A DNA stretch of 47,501 nt, taken from NCBI GenBank assembly GCA_019314375.1, contig JAFCZJ010000018.1:1-47501 (forward strand), in the 5' to 3' direction. The translations under genes and the position numbers were made by a program. Origin of the DNA: Deltaproteobacteria bacterium (lineage in GTDB: Bacteria > Myxococcota > B64-G9). Below the pieces are notes generated by a model. That model saw only the letters and a program-made list of their open reading frames with translations. It did not search any database and was not told the origin of the DNA. How positions within the stretch are numbered: the stretch's first letter is position 1; each line of letters starts with the position of its first letter. Below, piece by piece: positions 26,137 to 32,746 of this stretch.

Positions 26137-27315
26137 ATGGAATTTTTCAAACCGGGTTCTCTCAAAATTGACTTCGTGGGCAAACGCCGCGGCTTCGTCG
26201 TGACATCCGTCGTTTTGGTGCTGCTGGCCATCGGCATCTTTACTTGGCGGCAGGCCACCGACAGCATCAACTGGGGTATCGACTTCGCCGGCGGCACGGT
26301 CATCGATCTGGAATTTGACAGCGAAGTGGACATCGCCGCGGTGCGGAAAGCCGTGAACGGCCTGGGCTACGAAAAGAGCGTTATCCAGCGCACTTCCTTT
26401 GTGGGCAAGGAAGGCCAGGTCGAGTACATGATTCGCGTTGAGCGCATCGCCATCCTCTCGCCCGAGGACGCTACGATCTTAGAGGGAAAACTGAAAACGG
26501 CCTTTGGCGGCAATATGCAACGGATGATCTACGACGAGGATTCGGGCGATCAGGTTGAACTGCGTTTCGAAAAAAACATCACCGAGGCCGAGATCATCAG
26601 GGTCCTGAAAGAACAGGGCAAGGCCATGGGCAAAGAAGAACTGGGCGATGTCACCATTCGCAGGCAGGGAAAAGAGACCCAGCATCGTTACATGATTCTG
26701 ATGACCGGCGTGGCCACCCAGGTGGAAAAGGCCTTGCAGAAGAAGTTCCCGAAGGCCAATCCCCACGTGCGCAAGGTCGAATTCGTCGGCCCCCAGGTGG
26801 GCAACAAGCTGCGCAACGACGGCATCTTGGCGATGATTTATGCCATCGCGGGCATCCTGGTTTACGTGGCCTTCCGATTCAATCTGCAGTTCGCTCCGGG
26901 TGCCGTCGTCGCATTGACCCACGACGCCATCCTCACCATCGGCATGTTCGCCTTGTTTGGTCTGGAGTTCAATCTGACCTTCGTGGCTGCAATCCTAACG
27001 GTTATCGGGTATTCAACAAACGATACCATTGTGATCTACGATCGGATCCGTGAGAATTTGGGGCGTTTCCGGTCGAAGCCCTTGACCGAGATTATCAATC
27101 AAAGCTTGAACGAGGTTCTGAACCGCACCGTTTTGACCTCTTTGACCACCGTCATGGCTCTTGCGGGTTTGTTGGTCATCGGCTTCGGCGAAATTCGAGA
27201 TTTCGCCATCGCCATGACTTTTGGTGTGGTCATCGGCACCTACTCGTCCATTTACGTGGCCGGCTCTACCACCATTTGGTTGGATGGCCTGGCCAAGAAA
27301 ATGCGCAACGCCTGA
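26137..27315 (+). CDS. secF: Protein translocase subunit SecF with enlarged periplasmic domain
   Basis: 392 aa partner of SecD. TM1 is VLVLLAIGIFTWRQATDS, then the motif INWGIDFAGGTVIDLEF. The C-terminal helices carry VAAILTVIGYSTNDTIVIYDRIREN and NEVLNRTVLTSLTT, both signature SecF motifs. Most SecF proteins are 290-330 aa. The extra ~70 residues here lie in the first periplasmic domain, where two similar halves can be seen: 'GTVIDLEFDSEVDIAAVRKAVNG' and 'DQVELRFEKNITEAEIIRVLKEQ'. AACTGGAGG stands 8-9 bases before the ATG; the gap after secD is 25 bases. Confidence 0.97.
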   Translation: MEFFKPGSLKIDFVGKRRGFVVTSVVLVLLAIGIFTWRQATDSINWGIDFAGGTVIDLEFDSEVDIAAVRKAVNGLGYEKSVIQRTSFVGKEGQVEYMIRVERIAILSPEDATILEGKLKTAFGGNMQRMIYDEDSGDQVELRFEKNITEAEIIRVLKEQGKAMGKEELGDVTIRRQGKETQHRYMILMTGVATQVEKALQKKFPKANPHVRKVEFVGPQVGNKLRNDGILAMIYAIAGILVYVAFRFNLQFAPGAVVALTHDAILTIGMFALFGLEFNLTFVAAILTVIGYSTNDTIVIYDRIRENLGRFRSKPLTEIINQSLNEVLNRTVLTSLTTVMALAGLLVIGFGEIRDFAIAMTFGVVIGTYSSIYVAGSTTIWLDGLAKKMRNA

Positions 27316-27355
27316 TTCCGTCGGCGCAGGCTGCTGACCGAGCGGCCAGAGATGG

Positions 27356-29098
27356 ATGGCCGTATTGAAAAGCTCTTGGGCACTTCGCTCCTTCGATGAA
27401 AACCAGGCAGAGACCCTTTCCAGGGATTTGGGCGTAAGTGAGCTTTTCGCACGCTTGCTGTCATTGCGAGGCGTATCCGATGCCTCATCGGCCCGTCAAT
27501 TTCTGGAACCGGAGTTGAAAGACTTGCACGATCCTTTTTCCATGAAGGGCGTGGATCTCGCCGTGGAACGTATACTGGATGCATTAAAACGTGACGAGCG
27601 GATCTGGGTCTTCGGCGACTACGACGTGGACGGGATCACGTCAACCAGCGTGCTTTTGCTCTTTCTTCGTCGTTTGGGCTTGGATGTCAGTTTCTATATC
27701 CCTTCGCGCTTGGATGAGGGCTACGGCCTGAGCGTGGAAGGCGTGGACAAGATAGCCGATGCCGGCTGTCAGCTTCTCGTCACGGTTGATTGTGGCGTTT
27801 CCGATATCGAACCCGTGGCTCGGGCGGTCGAACGAGGCATGGAAGTTATCGTTATCGATCATCATCAGGTGGGCGACGAATTACCAAAGGCCGTTGCAAT
27901 TTTGAATCCCCACCAGGAATTTTGCGCTTTTCCCACCCAGGATCTGGCCGCCGTGGGCGTTGTTTTTAATCTGATCTTGGCCTTGCGGTCCAGGCTGCGC
28001 GAGGGTGGCTACTTTGTCGATCGGGAAGAGCCGAATTTGCGCGAGTTCTTGGACCTGGTGGCACTGGGCACCATCGCCGACATCGTGCCTTTGGTCGGAG
28101 AAAATCGGGTCATCGTACGCCACGGACTGGAAGAGCTGACGGCCGGGCGTAGGCCCGGGGTGGCGGCCTTGAAAGAAGTCGCCGGTCTTTTTAATGCCGA
28201 GGTGACGGTGGGCCAAGTAGCATTCCGCATGGCCCCGCGTATCAATGCCGTGGGAAGACTGGGCATGGCCGAGCTGGGTGTGGAGTTGATGACCACCCGC
28301 AGCTATTCAGACGCGCTGCGCTTGGCCCGTAAGCTGGACCAGTCCAACAGCAAACGCCAGGATATCGAGCGTGACATCTTCACCGCGGCATTGAAACAAG
28401 CCGAGGTTGAACGGGAACGGGGTCAAAAGCAGGCCCTGGTTTTGGCAAGTCAAGATTGGCATGTGGGCGTTATCGGCATCGTGGCCAGTCGCCTGGTGGA
28501 TCGCTTCAAGTGTCCAGTGGTGATGATAGCCATGGGCGAGGATTCGGGACGGGGTTCCGCGCGATCGGCCCAAGGCGTACACCTCTATGAGGCGCTGCAC
28601 ACCTGCCGTGAGCTCTTGGACTCATACGGTGGCCACCGCTCGGCGGCCGGTCTCTCCGTGAGTTCGGAAAACCTGGAAAAGTTTCGCAAGGCTTTCTTGA
28701 ACGAGGTCGAAAGGCAAATTGAGAACGACGCGGCGACCTATCAGATGGAGGTCGATGCCGAGGTGCCTCCGTCCAGTTTGACCCAAGAAGACGTAGAAAA
28801 GTTGGCGGAGTTGTCACCCCATGGGCTTGGCAATCCCGAACCTGTTTTCTTGGCCCGGCATTTGATAGTGCGATCCTCTCGGCTGGTCGGAAGAGAAGAA
28901 CCTTTGCATCTGAAGTTGACCCTGCTCGACGGGGACCGGCAATTCGGCGCCATCGGTTTCAGGATGGGCCACCGCAAGGGTGACGTGACCGAAGAGATCG
29001 ATCTGCTTTACACGCCTGAGTTCAACACCTGGAACGGTACCACCAGCATCCAGCTCCGCATCAAAGACCTGCGCCCCAGTTACCGCGGGGATTTATAA
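27356..29098 (+). CDS. recJ: Single-stranded-DNA-specific exonuclease RecJ
   Basis: 580 aa, 5'-3' exonuclease of the DHH superfamily acting in recombination and mismatch/base-excision repair. Motifs: FGDYDVDGITST (motif I), VTVDCGVSD, VIDHHQVGDELP (DHH), LVALGTIADIVPL, and the DHHA1 end SYGGHRSAAGLSV. The OB-fold-like C-terminal domain contains NPEPVFLARHLIV. The length is normal. The gene starts 40 bases after secF. Its 3' end lies just 7 bases from the first flanking repeat of the accessory cassette. Confidence 0.97.
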   Translation: MAVLKSSWALRSFDENQAETLSRDLGVSELFARLLSLRGVSDASSARQFLEPELKDLHDPFSMKGVDLAVERILDALKRDERIWVFGDYDVDGITSTSVLLLFLRRLGLDVSFYIPSRLDEGYGLSVEGVDKIADAGCQLLVTVDCGVSDIEPVARAVERGMEVIVIDHHQVGDELPKAVAILNPHQEFCAFPTQDLAAVGVVFNLILALRSRLREGGYFVDREEPNLREFLDLVALGTIADIVPLVGENRVIVRHGLEELTAGRRPGVAALKEVAGLFNAEVTVGQVAFRMAPRINAVGRLGMAELGVELMTTRSYSDALRLARKLDQSNSKRQDIERDIFTAALKQAEVERERGQKQALVLASQDWHVGVIGIVASRLVDRFKCPVVMIAMGEDSGRGSARSAQGVHLYEALHTCRELLDSYGGHRSAAGLSVSSENLEKFRKAFLNEVERQIENDAATYQMEVDAEVPPSSLTQEDVEKLAELSPHGLGNPEPVFLARHLIVRSSRLVGREEPLHLKLTLLDGDRQFGAIGFRMGHRKGDVTEEIDLLYTPEFNTWNGTTSIQLRIKDLRPSYRGDL

Positions 29099-29105
29099 TC
29101 CTTCG

Positions 29106-29132
29106 CCTATTTAGATGCCTGTGGGGATTTGG
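29106..29132. repeat. Left direct repeat (attL-like), detached copy of the acyltransferase 3' end
   Basis: 27 bases with core GATGCCTGTGGGGATTTGG. Read on the minus strand it encodes Lys-Ser-Pro-Gln-Ala-Ser-Lys-stop in the acyltransferase frame. The one difference from the right copy (31680-31706) is a synonymous TCT/TCC serine codon. Confidence 0.85.
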
Positions 29133-29157
29133 AATGAACAATGGGGACGTAGGCACT

Positions 29158-29173
29158 TGGTCTCCGCCTTGCG
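29158..29173 (+). promoter_or_regulatory. Possible sigma-54-type promoter of the three-gene cassette
   Basis: TGGTCT-CCGCC-TTGCG keeps the near-invariant GG and GC at exact -24/-12 spacing and matches TTGC, but departs from TGGCAC in the -24 box. Transcription would start near 29184. A rival sigma-70-like pair, TTGACC (29200-29205) and TAGAAA (29224-29229) with an 18-base spacer, also exists. I cannot choose between them. Confidence 0.3.
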
Positions 29174-29299
29174 GCTTGAGAGGGGGGAGAGAAAACCTGT
29201 TGACCAGGCCGTTCGATCCCGTGTAGAAATCAACCTGCTGCCTGGAGGGCTTAGCACGGGTCAAGTGAGAAATGGGCCCTCCGGGGTCAGGGGTGAATG

Positions 29300-29977
29300 A
29301 TGAGCAATACCGCCAAACTTGAACGGCTAACCGTGGTCTTCCTGGGCTCATTCAATCCTGCTATTTTTCAGCCAGCATGGTTTGCCGGTCACGATCTTAT
29401 TTCCAGTGATGAAAAAAAGGTGCCTAGCGGGGTGAAACTGGGAATTGTTCATCCAGAAGTCGTCGATTTTTCGACGGAGAACTTCCAAATTCAAGTCGTG
29501 CAAAAGCGGCTGTCAGTAGCCACCACCGATGTCTCTTTTTACGACTCTCTGAGAGATATGCTATCCGGCACATTCACGGTTCTCGGCCATACACCCATCG
29601 TGAAAATGGGGATAAATCGAGAGTTTCATTTCCAGATGCCGAATGAGGATGAATGGAATGCGGTCGGTGATCGATTGGCACCGAAAGATGATTGGAAGCG
29701 TGTATTGGATGATCCGGGAATGAAGAGCATGATCATTCAGGGTGAGCGTACCGATGGCCGTTTGGGCTTCGTACGGGTGCGTGTTGAAACCTCGAACCAG
29801 GTTCAACCCAATGGGATTTTTGTTGAGGTTAACGACCACTACGCGATAGCCGATCCGGAAAAAGTTCAGGGCGCTAGGGAATTAGTCGACATAATGCTTG
29901 ATGTCTGGTCTGAATCTCTCAGAAAGGCTAGGCACATAGCGCAAACTGTAGTTTTTGGAACCGAGGAGATGTCGTGA
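29300..29977 (+). CDS. Unrecognised protein, first gene of the cassette
   Basis: 225 aa with no signal peptide, no membrane helix and no cysteine. I do not recognise the family. It opens with a hydrophobic strand (ERLTVVFLGSFNPAIFQPAWF). A conserved-looking core follows (FTVLGHTPIVKMGINREFHF, DRLAPKDDWKRVL, MKSMIIQGERTDGRLGFVRV, NGIFVEVNDHY), and it ends in a long helix (ELVDIMLDVWSESLRKARHIAQTVV). The mix suggests an alpha/beta cytoplasmic protein, perhaps a sensor or scaffold. The likely start is ATG 29300 (AGGGG at 29289-29293); ATG 29297 is directly before it. Its stop overlaps the next gene's GTG start by 4 bases, so the two products are translationally coupled and probably act together. 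Confidence 0.85.
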   Translation: MSNTAKLERLTVVFLGSFNPAIFQPAWFAGHDLISSDEKKVPSGVKLGIVHPEVVDFSTENFQIQVVQKRLSVATTDVSFYDSLRDMLSGTFTVLGHTPIVKMGINREFHFQMPNEDEWNAVGDRLAPKDDWKRVLDDPGMKSMIIQGERTDGRLGFVRVRVETSNQVQPNGIFVEVNDHYAIADPEKVQGARELVDIMLDVWSESLRKARHIAQTVVFGTEEMS

Positions 29978-30546
29978 GTGTGACTGTTGCCGAGGCTGTT
30001 ACTGACGGTACATTCGAGGACCCTTGTCTTTTACCCATCGAGGGGATCGGGAAAAAGATCAAAAGTGGCGAGGCCTCTATTGGGACCTTCCTGCCGGAAC
30101 AGGAATCAGAGAGTAATACCCTGAATGCCAGAGAAAACCCAAGGGTAGATATTCCTCTCATCTCCAATCTGTCCTCATTACAACCCCAAGGACGATTTGA
30201 TGTTCTTCAAGAATATGAAGGAGTAGTGCTGACAGTAGATCAAGAATCATTTTGGGCTAGGCTTAATAACAAGACTTCTCCTGCCGCAGAGGATGAAGAG
30301 GGAGAGTTCCCATTTGAAGAGGTCTCCAGGGATGATCGGTGGTTGGTGAAACCTGGTTCCATTTTTTACTGGTATATCGGTTACTATGACTCCGCAAGTG
30401 GTCAACGGACTCGGCAATCCATTATTCGCTTCCGCCGCTTGCCGGCGTTTGCTTCCGACGATCTTCTTCGCGCCCGAAAGAAAGCGAAGAAACTCATGGA
30501 GACATTCAGAGAAATTGAAGAGGACGAAGCGCTTGGCGGAGAATGA
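29974..30546 (+). CDS. Unrecognised small beta-rich protein, second gene of the cassette
   Basis: 190 aa, cytoplasmic by appearance, with a single cysteine. Residues 1-70 are polar and probably flexible. Residues about 72-160 form strands: GRFDVLQEYEGVVLTVDQESFWARL, EGEFPFEEVSRDDRWLVKPGSIFYWYIGY and RTRQSIIRFRRLP. This is compatible with an OB-fold or SH3-like barrel, but that is inference. The tail is a charged helix (RARKKAKKLMETFREIEEDEALGG). GTG 29974 is supported by GAGGAG at 29963-29968, and it overlaps the previous stop. I cannot assign a function; position suggests a partner or regulator of the MBL-fold enzyme that follows after 7 bases. Confidence 0.85.
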   Translation: MSVTVAEAVTDGTFEDPCLLPIEGIGKKIKSGEASIGTFLPEQESESNTLNARENPRVDIPLISNLSSLQPQGRFDVLQEYEGVVLTVDQESFWARLNNKTSPAAEDEEGEFPFEEVSRDDRWLVKPGSIFYWYIGYYDSASGQRTRQSIIRFRRLPAFASDDLLRARKKAKKLMETFREIEEDEALGGE

Positions 30547-30553
30547 CGCCACG

Positions 30554-31639
30554 ATGCCGGCTGGAGACGAGCTTGAAATCTCTCTGTTTGGACCTGGATA
30601 CGGCGAGTCGATATTGGTGCATACGGGGGAGGGGGACTGGCTGGTTATCGACTCTTGCATGGCTTCCGATAGAAAAACTCCAGTAGCGCTCTCCTACCTT
30701 GAAAGCATGGGTGTCGATTCTTCGACTGCGGTCAAATTAGTTGTCGCCACTCATTGGCATGATGATCATATCCGTGGACTTGCAGCCTTGTATAGAGCTT
30801 GTACTTCGGCAAAGTTCGTCTGTTCTCAGGCATTGAAAAACGAGGATTTTCTTACCCTCGCTTCTTCAGTGGACGGCCGTACAATGATGGAGAGTTCGGG
30901 AGTTGACGAGTTCAACTCGGTGCTGGCTGAGTTGGACAGGCGTGGAGACGTCCCGAGGTGGGCCTTGGCTGATCGCCCCTTGTGGTGCCGTGATGGCGAC
31001 ATCCCCTGTCAGGCATTTGCTTTGTCCCCATCGGACAAAGAAGTGACCAAAGCTTTTCAGAGTGTCGCTCAACTTTTGGATAGTGCTGGATCCCCCAAAA
31101 GACGTATCCCAGCGCCGGAACGCAACCACGGTGCAGTTGCCATTTTTCTGAAATTGGGAAGCACGTCGGTATTATTCGGGGCAGATCTTGAGATGACTAA
31201 CGCTCAAGATACAGGTTGGGCTGCTGTTTTGGCATCCTCCAACAGACCAAGAGAAAAAGCGAAGATTTACAAGGTTGCCCATCATGGATCGGCCTCTGCT
31301 GATTGCCCAAGGATTTGGACCGATTTGCTCCATGAGCAACCGGTTGCCATACTGACGCCGTTCTCTCGAGGGAAGGTACGTCTCCCAAGTGAGAAGGACA
31401 TCAAGAGGATGAAGGATCGAACCCGTTACATTTATGCCACAGCACGTGCCGGATCAAAGCGTGCAGACCGTGGTTCCGGATCCGTGGCAAGAACAAAGCG
31501 GGAAGTACTTAGAAACTCTCACAAACTTGTTCCAGCACTTGGGCAAGTACGAGTCAGGATGAACATTCACGATCCTCGTGGGCGGGTCGATCTATTGGGT
31601 AGTGCCGTTTCTCTTGGGGGGCTTCACATGGGGATGTAG
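30554..31639 (+). CDS. Soluble metallo-beta-lactamase-fold hydrolase, ComEC nuclease-domain-like
   Basis: 361 aa without membrane helices. The metal site is intact: H67-W-H69-D70-D71-H72 (THWHDDHIRGL), Asp211 in VLFGADLE, and His243/His244 in VAHHGSASAD. The opening ISLFGPGYGESILVHTG...WLVIDS and the HHGS motif match the C-terminal MBL domain of ComEC/Rec2, which degrades the non-transported DNA strand. A nuclease or phosphodiesterase role is therefore likely, though hydrolysis of another substrate is possible. The C-terminal 70 residues are basic (SKRADRGSGSVARTKREVLR), fitting nucleic acid binding. ATG 30554 lies 7 bases after the previous stop. It is the only member of the trio with a recognisable enzyme core. 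Confidence 0.88.
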   Translation: MPAGDELEISLFGPGYGESILVHTGEGDWLVIDSCMASDRKTPVALSYLESMGVDSSTAVKLVVATHWHDDHIRGLAALYRACTSAKFVCSQALKNEDFLTLASSVDGRTMMESSGVDEFNSVLAELDRRGDVPRWALADRPLWCRDGDIPCQAFALSPSDKEVTKAFQSVAQLLDSAGSPKRRIPAPERNHGAVAIFLKLGSTSVLFGADLEMTNAQDTGWAAVLASSNRPREKAKIYKVAHHGSASADCPRIWTDLLHEQPVAILTPFSRGKVRLPSEKDIKRMKDRTRYIYATARAGSKRADRGSGSVARTKREVLRNSHKLVPALGQVRVRMNIHDPRGRVDLLGSAVSLGGLHMGM

Positions 31640-31679
31640 CATAGGGCAAAGTCAAGCCAGAAGAAGGGGCCGTGTTTTA

Positions 31680-31706
31680 CCTATTTGGATGCCTGTGGGG
31701 ATTTGG
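31680..31706. repeat. Right direct repeat (attR-like), within the acyltransferase 3' end
   Basis: 26 of 27 bases match 29106-29132. It contains the acyltransferase stop codon (TAG, plus-strand CTA at 31681-31683) and its last eight codons. Confidence 0.85.
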
Positions 31707-32559
31707 GGCGGAACATCTTGTCGTTTTCCAGAATGAATTTCTCCATCACAGCGTAAACTTTTTGCTTGAGCTTTTCGACATGGGAACTGTCCATGCCCTG
31801 GGTGGGAATGGGCTCGAGGAAGTTCATCGAGACCTTGCCTGGATACATCTTGAGGCTGTCGACCGGTTGTAAGGCTCGAACATCCAGGAGCACGATGGGC
31901 ATGACCGGCACCTGGCAGTCGATGGCCAAGCGAAAGCTGCCGTCGTAGAAGGATTTGAGCGGTTTGTCGGTCCGGTTGCGGGTGCCTTCAGGGAACAGCA
32001 AGATCGACGTCTTTCCTTTGATGGCCTTGACCATTTCATCAAAACTTTTCTTGCGACTTTCTTTGCTCGAGCGATTCACCGGGACCGAGGCCATGGCAAA
32101 AAGCCAGCCCAGGCCAGGGATTTTGAAGAGTTCTCGCTTGGCCAGTGGTTTGAAGGGATGCTGAATGCAGGAACCGGCGATGGCCGTGTCGAAGAGGTTG
32201 CAGTGGTTGACCACGAAGACGTAAGTTTCGTCGCGGATGATCTTTTCGGCACCCCGTACCTTGATGCGTATGAACGAAAGGAGCGCAACCGTAAAAATCC
32301 ACAAACGATGGAAGCGATAGACCAAGCGCAGGCGGGTGTTGGTGGGAAAAAAGAAAATCAGAAGGTAATAAACCAAGGCCAGGGGGATAAACGCAATGAA
32401 CAGCAACAAAACATAGGCGCTGTAAACTACTGTGGCGATCTTCTTGATTCCATTGATCAATGGATTCCATGCTTTCTGGTGGTGAGTTGACTCGCAGAAT
32501 ACTTCAAAGCGCGGGTCGGGTCCAGAGTCAAATCCCCGTAGTCCTTGGGATTCATCCAT
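31681..32559 (-). CDS. 1-acyl-sn-glycerol-3-phosphate acyltransferase (PlsC family)
   Basis: 292 aa inner membrane enzyme that adds the second acyl chain to lysophosphatidic acid, or acylates a related lysolipid. The catalytic HX4D box is NHCNLFDTA. The substrate-binding motif is LLFPEGTRNR, and PIVLLDVRAL follows. A membrane helix lies near 45-70 (YVLLLFIAFIPLALVYYLLIFF). The first 30 residues are polar and may be extra; start ATG 32559 has no clear ribosome binding site. The last codons form the right repeat of the neighbouring cassette, so the present C-terminus KSPQASK may have been brought in by the insertion. It converges with the cassette genes. Confidence 0.9.
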   Translation of the reverse strand: MDESQGLRGFDSGPDPRFEVFCESTHHQKAWNPLINGIKKIATVVYSAYVLLLFIAFIPLALVYYLLIFFFPTNTRLRLVYRFHRLWIFTVALLSFIRIKVRGAEKIIRDETYVFVVNHCNLFDTAIAGSCIQHPFKPLAKRELFKIPGLGWLFAMASVPVNRSSKESRKKSFDEMVKAIKGKTSILLFPEGTRNRTDKPLKSFYDGSFRLAIDCQVPVMPIVLLDVRALQPVDSLKMYPGKVSMNFLEPIPTQGMDSSHVEKLKQKVYAVMEKFILENDKMFRPKSPQASK

Positions 32560-32668
32560 AGATGTCAGGGATACATTATTTCGGGAGTAGCTATTAAGGC
32601 AATCCTTGTCTTCTATTTAATGTATTGAAATCAGGACAGAAAAAAATAATGGCCCATTGGGGTGATTT

Positions 32669-32684
32669 TGGCACGGAGTTTGCT
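32669..32684 (+). promoter_or_regulatory. Consensus sigma-54 promoter of the CUB/P-domain lipoprotein
   Basis: TGGCAC-GGAGT-TTGCT is an exact match to the -24/-12 consensus TGGCAC-N5-TTGC(A/T). Transcription should begin near 32695, about 50 bases before ATG 32747. Such promoters need an AAA+ activator; an FHA-type activator is encoded at 42681-44474. Confidence 0.8.
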
Positions 32685-32709
32685 GGTTACCTGGCTGCGA
32701 AGAGAGCTT

Positions 32710-32725
32710 TTGACAATAGTGTCAA
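32710..32725. other. Palindrome in the lipoprotein gene leader
   Basis: TTGACA-ATAG-TGTCAA is a perfect 6-bp inverted repeat just after the predicted sigma-54 start and about 20 bases before the ATG. It could be an operator or a small RNA hairpin. The left half also looks like a -35 box but has no matching -10. Confidence 0.35.
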
Positions 32726-32746
32726 TCGCTATGGGAGGGTAGAGAG

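Larger units (their letters stand above)
29106..31706. mobile_element. Putative inserted accessory cassette bounded by 27-bp direct repeats
   Basis: A 2.6-kb segment holding three co-directional genes lies between two 27-base direct repeats that differ at a single base. The right copy is the 3' end of the acyltransferase gene; the left copy is a detached duplicate of it beside recJ. The segment is less G+C-rich than its flanks (25 G+C in the 60 bases at 30181-30240). Target-site duplication of a gene's 3' end is the usual mark of site-specific integration, but no integrase, transposase or terminal inverted repeat is found inside, so the mechanism is unknown. Confidence 0.55.
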
